The notes under the pieces are model-generated. The model had not been told where the DNA came from, searched no databases, and worked only from the letters and a program-made list of their open reading frames with translations. A DNA stretch of 64,000 bases, from NCBI GenBank assembly GCA_016218915.1, contig JACRCQ010000006.1, forward strand, positions 50,964 through 114,963, given 5' to 3'. Shown piece by piece: positions 37,571 to 45,168 of the stretch; within the stretch, counting starts at the first letter, position 1, and each line of letters starts with the position of its first letter. The translations under genes were made by a program, and so were the position numbers. The DNA comes from Deltaproteobacteria bacterium (GTDB lineage: Bacteria > Myxococcota_A > Polyangia > Polyangiales > Polyangiaceae).

Positions 37571-39178
37571 CTACTTCCCGCAGCCCTGCTCAGGAGGCGC
37601 CCCAGGCTGAGCGGCCGTGAGCTTGGCATCGCACCCCTTGAGCCCCTTGTTGTGCTCGCAGATGTTCTTGCGAACCGTCTCTGCATCCACCCCTGAGAAC
37701 TTGTGACGTCCGTTCGCCAGCCAGGTGGGGCTGCCGCCGATGCCGAGCGCGCTGGCAAGCTTGAACTCCTCCTCGAGCAGCTTCTTGCCTTCGGCTCCGG
37801 TCCAGCAGGTCTCGATCACCTTGGTGTCGATGCCCGTGGTTCCACCGGTGCACTTCTTCCAGTCAGCGCTGCGGATGTCCTTGTTGCGGCACCAGATGTA
37901 GTCCATGTACTTGTTGGCCTTGGGATAGTGCTTCACCGCGCAGATCTCGCGCAGATCCTCGTCCACTTCCGCCTGGCCGTGCATCGACGTCAGCCCCTTG
38001 GTCGCGTCGCCGTCGCCGATGAAGTGCACCACGAACTCGAGCTTGTCGCCGAAGTTCTTGAGCACTTCGCTCATGGCATCGAGCGCTTTGACGCCGTAGG
38101 GGCACTGCGACATCACGAACACCTCGAGGTGGTTCGGGATCTCCTTGCGGCAGATCAACGCGTTCTTGCACTCCGGCTTCTCGCACCCCTTTTCGGCCAT
38201 GCACACCGGGTTCCACTCGCCGCCCACTGGAAGGTACTTGTACTCACCCGCTGTCTTGAGCGCCGGCGCAAGCTCTGCCATCGAGTCAGGATCTCCGTCG
38301 ATCGTCTTGTCAAACACCACGATCGGCAGGTTTCCGGGCTTGAGCTCGTCGTAGAGCTTCTTGCCGTCCGCATCGCCGTAATCGAGGGTCTTGACCACAG
38401 CCGTGGAGATCTTGGACTTGAGCCCTTCGGCCATCCGGGACGTGTCGCACTCTGTGCAGCGCTTGTCGGTGAGGATGGTGACGTTGACCGGCTTGGCTGC
38501 CTGGATGTTCTGGCAGGCAGCGGGCTTGCCATCGGTCGCTGCACAGACGGCCTTGATGAAGTCGTTGGTCTTGCGTCCGCCCTCATAGGGCTTGCCATTG
38601 AGGAAGATCGTGGGGCTTCCTGAGGCATTGCGTTCGCGGGCGCGCGCAAAGGAATCGGCCAGGAGCTTCTTGCCTTCGCCGTCCTTGAGGCAGGAGCCGA
38701 TGCGCGACGAGGAGATCCCGACCTCGTTCGCACACGATTCCCAGTTCTTGTCGACCTCGCGGTAGTTCTTGTTCTGGCAGGCCGTGAAGGCCAGGTGCTT
38801 GTCCGGGAAGTGCTTGGCCGCGCACAGCTGCACGATGTCGCCGGCGACCTCCTTGGGTCCATGCATCGAGGTGAGCGAATCAGGCGACGTGCCCTGGCCG
38901 ATGTAGTCGATCGACAGGTCGAGGTCTGCGCCCAGCTTGTCCTTGGCAGGCTTGACCGCATCCACGACCTGGACGCCGTAGGGGCACTGGGACATGACGA
39001 ACAGCTCGAGTCGGGCTGCGCCAGCGTTGGCCTTGGGACGCGCGGGTGCAGCAGAGGACGCGTCCTTCGCAATCGCGTTTTCCGGCTTCACGATCTTGGA
39101 CTCGACGCTGCGCATGATGATCATGCCGGACACGAAGGAGACCACGAAGGCGACGATGGCGGTGTTGCGGTTGAGCAT
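37571..39178 (-). CDS. Membrane-anchored protein with three thioredoxin-fold domains
   Basis: A 535-residue protein with an N-terminal membrane anchor (residues 7-22) and three thioredoxin-like domains. Domains 1 (about 57-225) and 3 (about 350-515) are homologous. Each begins with FVMSQCPYG (Cys65, Cys359), where Gly replaces the second cysteine of a CxxC site, and each has several further conserved Cys (LCAAKH/ICAVKH, CQNK/CRNK). Domain 2 (about 230-315) has a classical CTEC dithiol (241-244). The layout suggests periplasmic thiol-disulfide relay or reductase activity, loosely like GILT or DsbA relatives. GAGAGG precedes the ATG. Confidence 0.82.
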   Translation of the reverse strand: MLNRNTAIVAFVVSFVSGMIIMRSVESKIVKPENAIAKDASSAAPARPKANAGAARLELFVMSQCPYGVQVVDAVKPAKDKLGADLDLSIDYIGQGTSPDSLTSMHGPKEVAGDIVQLCAAKHFPDKHLAFTACQNKNYREVDKNWESCANEVGISSSRIGSCLKDGEGKKLLADSFARARERNASGSPTIFLNGKPYEGGRKTNDFIKAVCAATDGKPAACQNIQAAKPVNVTILTDKRCTECDTSRMAEGLKSKISTAVVKTLDYGDADGKKLYDELKPGNLPIVVFDKTIDGDPDSMAELAPALKTAGEYKYLPVGGEWNPVCMAEKGCEKPECKNALICRKEIPNHLEVFVMSQCPYGVKALDAMSEVLKNFGDKLEFVVHFIGDGDATKGLTSMHGQAEVDEDLREICAVKHYPKANKYMDYIWCRNKDIRSADWKKCTGGTTGIDTKVIETCWTGAEGKKLLEEEFKLASALGIGGSPTWLANGRHKFSGVDAETVRKNICEHNKGLKGCDAKLTAAQPGAPPEQGCGK

Positions 39179-39241
39179 GGGGACCTCTCGGGGCCCAAGC
39201 TCTACCGCAAGACGCAGGCGGGTGCCATGCCCAGAATCTCC

Positions 39242-39739
39242 CTAGCGAAGCGTCCGCTCGTACCTCGCGAACTCGTCCTCGAAGTTGGGCGTCAGCACCC
39301 CGGTGCCGAGCGCGGCGCGGATCTGCTCGCGGCTCCAGAAGCGCAGCTCGTCGATCTCGGAGACCTGGTGCTCGAACGGCCCTTCGGCCACGCACTGGTA
39401 GGTGTGCACCAGCTCGGTTTCGATCTCGCTTCGCATGACGTAGCGATAGAGGAATCGAAGGTCAGCCTGGGCGAGACCGATTTCTTCGCGCAGCTCGCGA
39501 GCGAGGGCATGCTCGATCGGCTCGCCGAACGCGACGTGCCCTCCGACCGAAGTGTCCCATCGTCCGGGCTGCACATCCTTGTCCTTGCTCCTGAGCTGGA
39601 GCAGCAGCTCGCCGCGGGCATTGACCACGATGCAGTGCACGACCGGGTGCATCAGCGCCGGGTTGCCGTGCACTTCGGAGCGGAGCGCAGAGCCCACGAC
39701 TTCGCCTTGCTCGTTGACCAGGGGGAACAGCTCGTCCAT
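39242..39739 (-). CDS. NUDIX hydrolase
   Basis: A 165-residue NUDIX protein. The nudix box, GGHVAFGEPIEHALARELRE followed by EIGL, has all conserved Gly, Glu, Arg and Glu positions for magnesium-dependent pyrophosphohydrolysis. The N-terminus (MDELFPLVNEQGEVVG) and the strand HPVVHCIVVNARGELLLQ resemble the isopentenyl-diphosphate-isomerase-like or YfcD-type subgroup, so the substrate is unclear. The ATG at 39739 is chosen over one ten codons upstream. The stop is 63 bp upstream of the thioredoxin-fold gene on the same strand, so it may lead that transcript. Confidence 0.88.
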   Translation of the reverse strand: MDELFPLVNEQGEVVGSALRSEVHGNPALMHPVVHCIVVNARGELLLQLRSKDKDVQPGRWDTSVGGHVAFGEPIEHALARELREEIGLAQADLRFLYRYVMRSEIETELVHTYQCVAEGPFEHQVSEIDELRFWSREQIRAALGTGVLTPNFEDEFARYERTLR

Positions 39740-39770
39740 GGGCGCAGCATGGTGCAGGAGGCAGCGCAAA

Positions 39771-39807
39771 GGGAAGGGCGCAGATCTCGCTGATCTGCGG
39801 CGACTCC
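39771..39807. repeat. Short copy of the 156-bp repeat family (left flank)
   Basis: This segment contains GGGAAGG, then CGCAGATCTCGC, then CTGATCTGCGGCGACTCC, pieces also found in the large array at 42229-43057. The last 19 bases (39789-39807) are identical to 42229-42247, giving a direct repeat on both sides of the second HipBA plus CopG/PIN block. Confidence 0.7.
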
Positions 39808-39852
39808 AGTCCGGTGAGCGGCCGCACGTTGTCCTGCTGTAATGAATGATAT

Positions 39853-39881
39853 ATGCTATCTAACGAAAGCTTCGATAGCAT
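39853..39881. promoter_or_regulatory. HipB-type operator candidate 2
   Basis: Perfect arms ATGCTATC and GATAGCAT around a 13-bp spacer lie 15 bp upstream of the second HipB-like start, in an AT-rich patch. The core TATC..GATA resembles E. coli HipB operators in style but with longer spacing. Confidence 0.55.
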
Positions 39882-39896
39882 CCACGAGGCCGTAGA

Positions 39897-40229
39897 ATGC
39901 GATCTGCCATTCATGACGTTCTTCCCGCCCGGGTTCGCCGCTCCCTGACCGCCTTCGGCGCTGACCTGTCCGTCGCCCGCCGCAAACGTCGGCTTACCGT
40001 CGCAATGATGGCTGAGCGCCTCGGCGTCGCCGCCAGTACCTATCTGCGCGTCGAAAAGGGCGACCCATCCGTTTCCATGGGCATCTACGCCATGGCCCTG
40101 TTCGTGCTCGGCTTCGGCGATCGCCTCGGCGACCTGGTCGAGCCGGGACGCGATACCCAGGGGCTGATCCTGGAGGCCGAGCGATTGCCCAAGCGCGTGC
40201 GCGTCAAGAAGGACTTCAATCCCTCATGA
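39897..40229 (+). CDS. XRE-family antitoxin, HipB-like (module 2)
   Basis: A 110-residue protein with an XRE helix-turn-helix (FGADLSVARRKRRLTVAMMA, then GVAASTYLRVEKGDPSV) and a basic C-terminus. It overlaps the HipA-like gene by 4 bp (ATGA). It is only distantly similar to the HipB-like protein of module 1. It probably represses its own module from the perfect palindrome upstream and inhibits the neighbouring kinase. Confidence 0.85.
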   Translation: MRSAIHDVLPARVRRSLTAFGADLSVARRKRRLTVAMMAERLGVAASTYLRVEKGDPSVSMGIYAMALFVLGFGDRLGDLVEPGRDTQGLILEAERLPKRVRVKKDFNPS

Positions 40230-41521
40230 AACGACGCATCCAGGTTTGCCTGGGCCACGAGGCTCGTCCCCTGGGCGTGCTCCGCCATGATTCGCAGGGC
40301 TCCCGAGAAAGCGCGTCCTTCGAGTACGACCCCGACTGGCTGACGGCAGCTGATCGATTCACGGTCGATCCCACGCTGCCCCTGGTCGCTGGTGCCCAGT
40401 ATCACCGGCAGGCCCGTGAGGGATCGCTCTTTCACGGCGCCATCGCGGATACCGAGCCCGACGGTTGGAGCCGGCGCGTGATACTGCGAGACCACGCCAA
40501 AGCCCGACTGGCCTCGCGCCGCCGAGGCGAGAGCTCGAGAGCCCAACCCCTCCATGCCTTGGACTTCCTGCTCGCAGTCGATGACCTCAGCCGCGTCGGA
40601 GCGCTGCGTTTTCAGGACGAATCCGGGACCTTCCAGCGGGCAACCGAGCCAGGACGCCGGACCGCACCTCCGCTCATCGAGCTCGGGCACCTTCTCGCTG
40701 CCACGCGCGCGGTGGAATCCAATAACGAAACCGCTGCCGATCTCGCGTACCTGCGCGGAAAAGGAACCTCGCTCGGAGGAATGCGTCCGAAGTGCTCGGT
40801 GCTCGACAGCGACTCGAGCCTGTCCGTAGGCAAGTTCCCGAGCGTCTCGGACGAGCGCCCGGTCACGCGTGGCGAAGTCCTGGCACTTCGTCTGGCAAAG
40901 CTCGCAGGCATCTCAGCCGCGCAAGCCCGTATCGTCGACAGCGACGGCATCCCCGTCGCCCTCATCCGTCGCTTCGATCGGCGCGAGGGCGGAGGCCGGA
41001 TCATGTACATCTCGGCCGCCACGATGCTCGGGGTCGATGCCACGGAAGCCGCGGAGCACGCGTACACAGAAATCGTGGATGCCATCCGGATGTACGGCGC
41101 CGCTGCAAGGGCGGACATCGAGGAGCTGTGGCGGCGCATTGCCTTCTCGATCCTGATCACGAACGTCGACGATCATCTTCGCAACCACGGATTCCTCCAT
41201 GTCGGACACGGTCAGTGGAGGCTTGCGCCCGCATTCGACATCAACCCGTTTCCCGACCGCGTGCGCGAGCTGAAGACGTGGATATCCGAGGACACGGGAC
41301 CGGAGGCGACCATCGACGCGCTGCTCTCCGTCGCTCCCTATTTCAGGATATCGTCCAAGCAAGCCGCGACGATCCTGGGCGAGGTGGAGGGCGCCGTGGC
41401 GACCTGGCGCAAGCAGGGACGCGCGCTCGGGATGTCTGCGGCAGATCTCGACTCGTTCCGTGATGCGTTCGAGCACCCGCAGCGTCGCGCGGCGCGCAAG
41501 GCAGCCGGTGGGAAGGGTTGA
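40226..41521 (+). CDS. HipA-like Ser/Thr kinase toxin (module 2)
   Basis: A 431-residue HipA-fold kinase with the same landmarks as module 1: SLGGMRPKCS (182-191), Lys203 in SVGKFPS, catalytic loop TNVDDHLRNH (Asp315, Asn320) and Asp338 in APAFDINP. All look functional. The two HipA-like proteins share the catalytic blocks but differ widely elsewhere, so they are old paralogues or separate acquisitions. The module lies between copies of a repeat family and next to a CopG/PIN pair, so it is part of a toxin-antitoxin cluster. Confidence 0.88.
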   Translation: MKRRIQVCLGHEARPLGVLRHDSQGSRESASFEYDPDWLTAADRFTVDPTLPLVAGAQYHRQAREGSLFHGAIADTEPDGWSRRVILRDHAKARLASRRRGESSRAQPLHALDFLLAVDDLSRVGALRFQDESGTFQRATEPGRRTAPPLIELGHLLAATRAVESNNETAADLAYLRGKGTSLGGMRPKCSVLDSDSSLSVGKFPSVSDERPVTRGEVLALRLAKLAGISAAQARIVDSDGIPVALIRRFDRREGGGRIMYISAATMLGVDATEAAEHAYTEIVDAIRMYGAAARADIEELWRRIAFSILITNVDDHLRNHGFLHVGHGQWRLAPAFDINPFPDRVRELKTWISEDTGPEATIDALLSVAPYFRISSKQAATILGEVEGAVATWRKQGRALGMSAADLDSFRDAFEHPQRRAARKAAGGKG

Positions 41522-41546
41522 GATTCGTACCTGGCGGTGTTACCAT

Positions 41547-41566
41547 TTCGTACCGAGAGGTACGAA
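41547..41566. promoter_or_regulatory. 20-bp palindromic operator overlapping the antitoxin ribosome-binding site
   Basis: TTCGTACC-GAGA-GGTACGAA is a perfect 8-bp inverted repeat with a four-base loop, ending two bases before the CopG-like start codon. The likely Shine-Dalgarno GAGAGG (41555-41560) lies inside it. A further half-site TTCGTACC is at 41524-41531. It could be both a DNA operator and an RNA hairpin that hides the ribosome-binding site. Confidence 0.75.
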
Positions 41567-41568
41567 AG

Positions 41569-41793
41569 ATGAACGTGCGCAAGCGAAGCTACTCCCTGGA
41601 GCCCGGCGCCGCTGAGTATCTCGAGCGACGAGCCAAGAAGCTCAAGCGCAGCGCATCGTCGGTCCTGAGCGAGATCCTGGCAGAGGCAGCCCGGCAGGAG
41701 GCTCGTCAGCGCGTGCTCGATGAGCTCGGCGCGGGCGTCGACGTGCCAGAGCGCGAAGTCCAGCGCTGGCTCAAGAAGCTGGGCGCAGCATGA
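41569..41793 (+). CDS. Ribbon-helix-helix (CopG-type) antitoxin
   Basis: A 74-residue protein with the ribbon-helix-helix pattern: a basic N-terminal strand (VRKRSYSLEPG), then helices AAEYLERRAKKLKRSASSVL and SEILAEAARQE. The C-terminal half is a likely toxin-binding tail. It overlaps the PIN-domain gene by 4 bp (ATGA). It probably binds the palindrome directly upstream. The stop of the second HipA-like gene is 47 bp upstream, so the operons are adjacent but separately controlled. Confidence 0.85.
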   Translation: MNVRKRSYSLEPGAAEYLERRAKKLKRSASSVLSEILAEAARQEARQRVLDELGAGVDVPEREVQRWLKKLGAA

Positions 41794-42206
41794 AGCGCAC
41801 AGCGGGTCGCGCCACCCACGTCGGGCGCGCGCAGCGCGGAGTGACCTTGGACACGGGCATGCTGATCGCGCTCGAGCGCAGGAAGGCGAGCGCACTCGCC
41901 CTGCTCAAGGCATGTCTGCTCTCCCACGCCAGAATCACCATCCCTGCTGGAGTCGTGGCAGAGTGGTGGCGAGGCGACCACGCTGATGTGCTCGCCTGCG
42001 GGGACCTGGAGCCGTTGTCGCCCTTGCTTGCCCGCAAGGCGGGCGAGCTTCTCGCCACCACCGGCCAGTCGAATGCCGTCGATGCGACGGTCGTGGCGTC
42101 TGCAGCGCAAAGAGGAGACCTGATTGTCACAGGAGACTCCGCTGACCTCGTCGAGCTGGCCTCGCACGCGCCTGGCGTTGACGTGGCGGGGCTGACAACG
42201 GGTTAA
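41790..42206 (+). CDS. PIN-domain ribonuclease toxin
   Basis: A 138-residue VapC-like toxin. The PIN acidic residues are visible in LDTGMLIALE (first Asp), VVAEWWRG (Glu), AVDATVVASA (Asp) and VTGDSADL (Asp). PIN toxins cleave specific RNAs using magnesium. The four-acid set is complete, so it may be active. It is the last gene before the repeat array, which begins 22 bp downstream. Confidence 0.88.
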   Translation: MKRTAGRATHVGRAQRGVTLDTGMLIALERRKASALALLKACLLSHARITIPAGVVAEWWRGDHADVLACGDLEPLSPLLARKAGELLATTGQSNAVDATVVASAAQRGDLIVTGDSADLVELASHAPGVDVAGLTTG

Positions 42207-42228
42207 GTTCATCCCGGCGCTCGCCTGC

Positions 42229-43057
42229 GCTGATCTGCGGCGACTCCTCAACGATGACCCTGGGAAGGAAGGCCGCAGATCTCGCAGATCTACGCAGAAC
42301 CCAGACGCAGATGGGATCCTGGGGCTGGTGCTCGCTTCGTTCATCCCGGCGAGGCTTGTTGCACCGGCCCTCTGCGATGATCTGCGGTGATCTGCCGCGA
42401 CTCCTCGCCGATCACCCTGGGAAGGAAGGCCGCAGATCTCGCAGATCTGCGCAGAACCCAGACGCAGATGGGATCCTGGGGCTGGTGCTCGCACCGTTCA
42501 CCCTGGCGAGGCTTGGTGCGACGGCCCTCTGCGATGATCTGCGGTGATCTGCGGCGACTCCTCAACGATGACTCTGGGAAGGAAGGCCGCAGATCTCGCA
42601 GATCCGCGCAGACCCAGACGCAGAGGGGATCCTGGGGCTGGTGCTCGCACCGTTCACCCTGGCGAGCCTTGGTGCGAAGGCCCTCTGCTCTGCGGAGCTG
42701 GGGCGACCCCGGTCCGATGATCCGGGGAAGGGATGGCCGCAGATCTCGCAGATCTACGCAGACCCAGACGCAGATGGGATTGATGGGCTGGGGCGCGTTT
42801 CGTTCACCCTGGCGAGCCTTGGTGCGAAGGCCCTCTGCGATGATCTGCGGTGATCTGCGGCTACTCCTCAACGATGACTCTGGGAAGGAAGGCCGCAGAT
42901 CTCGCAGATCTGCGCGGACCCAGACGCAGAGGGGATCCTGGGGCTGGTGCTCGCTTCGTTCATCCCGGCGAGCCTTGCTGCGACAGCCCTCTGCGATGAT
43001 CTGCGGTGATCTGCGGCTACTCCTCAACGATGACCCTGGAAAAGGAAGGCCTCTGCG
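42229..43057. repeat. Tandem array of ~156-bp repeats (about 5.5 units)
   Basis: Unit boundaries, marked by CCCTCTGCGATGATCTGCGG, fall near 42368, 42525, 42681 (variant), 42831 and 42987, giving units of 157, 156, 150 and 156 bp. A partial unit lies at each end. Each unit contains GGCCGCAGATCTCGCAGATC and GATCTGCGGTGATCTGCGG, so it is rich in opposing AGATCTGCG/CGCAGATCT motifs that can fold. Long frames stay open on both strands through the array, but they read as Arg/Ser/Gln-rich low-complexity sequence with no start signals, so I treat the array as non-coding. The third unit (42681-42830) is the most diverged. Confidence 0.85.
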
Positions 43058-43090
43058 GACGCCTCTGCTCCGCAACAGGGCGATGCGCCT

Positions 43091-44326
43091 TCACTTCTCC
43101 AACCGCTTCGCCACCACCCACGAAAGCGCCAACCCAGGCAAGGCTGCCATCGCCGCGATCGAGAAGAACCACGTATAGCCAACCCGCGTCGCCAGAAACC
43201 CGCTCGCAGAGCCCGATAGCGTGGCCGCAAGCGACATCAACGCTGTCGCTATCGCAAAGTGCGCGGCCTTGTACTTTCCCGCGCACAAGCGCATCAAATA
43301 CACGCTGAACCCAGCCGTGCCCACTCCTGCTGCGATCTGCTCGACCAATACCGCAGCGATGATCACGGGCGTGGGCGGACGCACCCACGCCACAATCGCA
43401 TAAAGCGGGAGCGCTCCCGCCTGGATCGCCGCGATCGGAATCAACGTCCTGCGAAGCCCCTGCCGGGAGATCCACCAGCCCGACGCGATCGTTGCCGCGA
43501 TCCCCACAGGAGTCCCGATCATGCCGCTGACCACCGCACGCATCGAAGTATCCATCCCCAGATCGCGCAGCAGCGGCGTGGACATCGAGAACATCATCGC
43601 GTCGCCCAGCCGGTAGACCAGCACGAACGCGATCGCCAGGATGATGCCCGGCTGCAGAAAGAACGACACGAACGCATCCACGAGCTTCGGCAGCTTCGGC
43701 TCGGCCCTCTCTTGCGCCGTCTTGTCCGGCGCCTGGATCACAGGCAGCACCGCCTGGTGCATCAGGGCAAGCAGCCCCATCAACGCGCCTCCAAGCAGGA
43801 AACACACCCGCCAGGACACCTTCCCTGCCACCCAGACGAGCGCGCCGTTGCCCACCAGCAGCGCCACCCGATACGCTGCCACGCGCAGCCCTGCATACGC
43901 TGCCTGCCGTTGCTGCTCGAGCGCCCGCAGGTAGTACCCATCGATCGCGATGTCGTGTGTGGCCGCGAGCACTGCCACCAACACCAGGATCTTCGCCACT
44001 GTCGGCAGATGCCCCTGCTGCGCAGGCCACGCCATCCACACGATCGCCGCCGCGAGCAGCACCTCGAGCACCACCAGCCACCGGCGCGCTGTGCTGAACA
44101 GGTCTACCAGCGGGCTCCACACGAACTTGAAGTTCCACGCCAGCCCGTAGAGCGACACCAGCCCGATCGACTCCAGGCTCGCGTTCATCGCCGTGAACAG
44201 CTGCGAGGCGACCTGGTGCACGATCGAGTAGGGAAGCCCCTCGGCAAAGTACGTGGTCGATACCCACGCCACCGTGACCGGTGCCCGCTCCGCTGGCTCG
44301 CGTTCGCCTTGCGGCGCTTCGCTCAA
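43091..44326 (-). CDS. ampG: AmpG-like MFS permease
   Basis: A 411-residue transporter with about twelve hydrophobic helices. The N-terminal segment YFAEGLPYSIVHQVAS, then GLAWNFKFVWSPLVD, and the middle motif ATHDIAIDGYYLRAL, are characteristic of the AmpG family, which imports GlcNAc-anhydroMurNAc muropeptides for cell-wall recycling. It overlaps the upstream gene by 4 bp (ATGA), so it is translated with the CMP-sugar-synthetase-like protein. It is convergent with the repeat array. Confidence 0.88.
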   Translation of the reverse strand: MSEAPQGEREPAERAPVTVAWVSTTYFAEGLPYSIVHQVASQLFTAMNASLESIGLVSLYGLAWNFKFVWSPLVDLFSTARRWLVVLEVLLAAAIVWMAWPAQQGHLPTVAKILVLVAVLAATHDIAIDGYYLRALEQQRQAAYAGLRVAAYRVALLVGNGALVWVAGKVSWRVCFLLGGALMGLLALMHQAVLPVIQAPDKTAQERAEPKLPKLVDAFVSFFLQPGIILAIAFVLVYRLGDAMMFSMSTPLLRDLGMDTSMRAVVSGMIGTPVGIAATIASGWWISRQGLRRTLIPIAAIQAGALPLYAIVAWVRPPTPVIIAAVLVEQIAAGVGTAGFSVYLMRLCAGKYKAAHFAIATALMSLAATLSGSASGFLATRVGYTWFFSIAAMAALPGLALSWVVAKRLEK

Positions 44327-44973
44327 CGTTGGCTCCGCTCCTGCCTTCGCTCGAGGTAGGCAGCTGCAAGGTCGAGCTCAAACGTCGAGTCCACGAAGAA
44401 ACCTTCCTGCGAGCTGACCTCGAACGGGTAGGGGTCCAGCGTCCCACTCTTGCTTCCTGGCTTGCGCGCCATGATCTGCAGCGCGTTCGCGGCCCGGTAC
44501 AGCGCCCGCTCGTCGTGCTCCGGGATCACCAGCCGGCCATCCTGATCGTAGAGCGCGTCGCGGCTTCGCGTGCACGCCACGAGCGTCGCGATGTCCAGGC
44601 GCATCTTGAACAGACGCACCGCTTCGCTGATCGTGCTCGCGCGCAAAAAGGGATGGAACGGCCTGAGCAGCATCAGGTGCGTGGACCCGGGCTGCACCGA
44701 GCCGTCGCCAACCAGCAGCGACACCCCGGGCCACGTCTCCTTTCCGAACAGCTCCACAGCCTGCGGATCCGTCGCGTGCAACCACAGCTCGTCAGCTTCC
44801 ACGCGCACCAGACGGTCCAGCGCGATGCGTGCAAGCGCGGTCTGGCCAATGGGGCGGAAGCTGAGACGGCTCGAGTCCTCGGCCTCCGACGGAATGCTCA
44901 ACACGACCGCGACCGTGCGCTCCTCGACCCGAGGCTCGTCCGGGACTGCTGAAAAGGGCTTGAAGTCGGTCAT
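44323..44973 (-). CDS. Acylneuraminate/KDO cytidylyltransferase-like protein
   Basis: A 216-residue protein resembling CMP-sugar synthetases (NeuA/KdsB fold) in several segments: a helix ALARIALDRLVRV, a strand-loop ADELWLHATDPQAV, LMLLRPFHPFLRASTISEAV, and a C-terminal FFVDSTFELDLA. The first loop, which in true enzymes carries the CTP-binding IPARxGSxRxP motif, is degenerate (LSIPSEAEDSSRLSFRP). Catalysis is therefore uncertain. It overlaps the AmpG-like permease gene by 4 bp, suggesting a joint role in sugar or cell-wall metabolism. Confidence 0.65.
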   Translation of the reverse strand: MTDFKPFSAVPDEPRVEERTVAVVLSIPSEAEDSSRLSFRPIGQTALARIALDRLVRVEADELWLHATDPQAVELFGKETWPGVSLLVGDGSVQPGSTHLMLLRPFHPFLRASTISEAVRLFKMRLDIATLVACTRSRDALYDQDGRLVIPEHDERALYRAANALQIMARKPGSKSGTLDPYPFEVSSQEGFFVDSTFELDLAAAYLERRQERSQR

Positions 44974-45118
44974 CGCGCTCTGTGTACTTCATGAAGCGCC
45001 GCAGAGCCAAGAAGTGGGCGGATCGTGGTTCTTGCGCCAGGACGTCGCGGGTATTCATGGCGTAGGGGCACGGCACCGTGTCTCGAGCTCGAGAGCGTCC
45101 CGTGGCCGTGCCCAGCTC

Positions 45119-45136
45119 GGCACGGCATGCCGTGCC
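45119..45136. repeat. 18-bp perfect palindrome in an intergenic region
   Basis: GGCACGGCATGCCGTGCC is fully self-complementary. It lies in the 195-bp gap between two minus-strand genes, near other GGCACGG/CCGTG fragments. It could be a terminator of the AmpG-side transcript's neighbour, a REP-like element or a binding site; there is no T-tract. Confidence 0.4.
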
Positions 45137-45168
45137 CGGCCAGTGCGTAGGCAGCGCGCTACATGCCG

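Noticed and set aside
42229..43057. CRISPR array
   Set aside because: Units are about 156 bp and nearly identical throughout, with no unique spacers and no cas genes in the window.
42341..43178. Possible repeat proteins on either strand of the ~156-bp array
   Set aside because: Frames are open because the repeat lacks stops. Composition is low-complexity, there is no ribosome-binding site, and unit lengths of 157 bp break the frame in part of the array.
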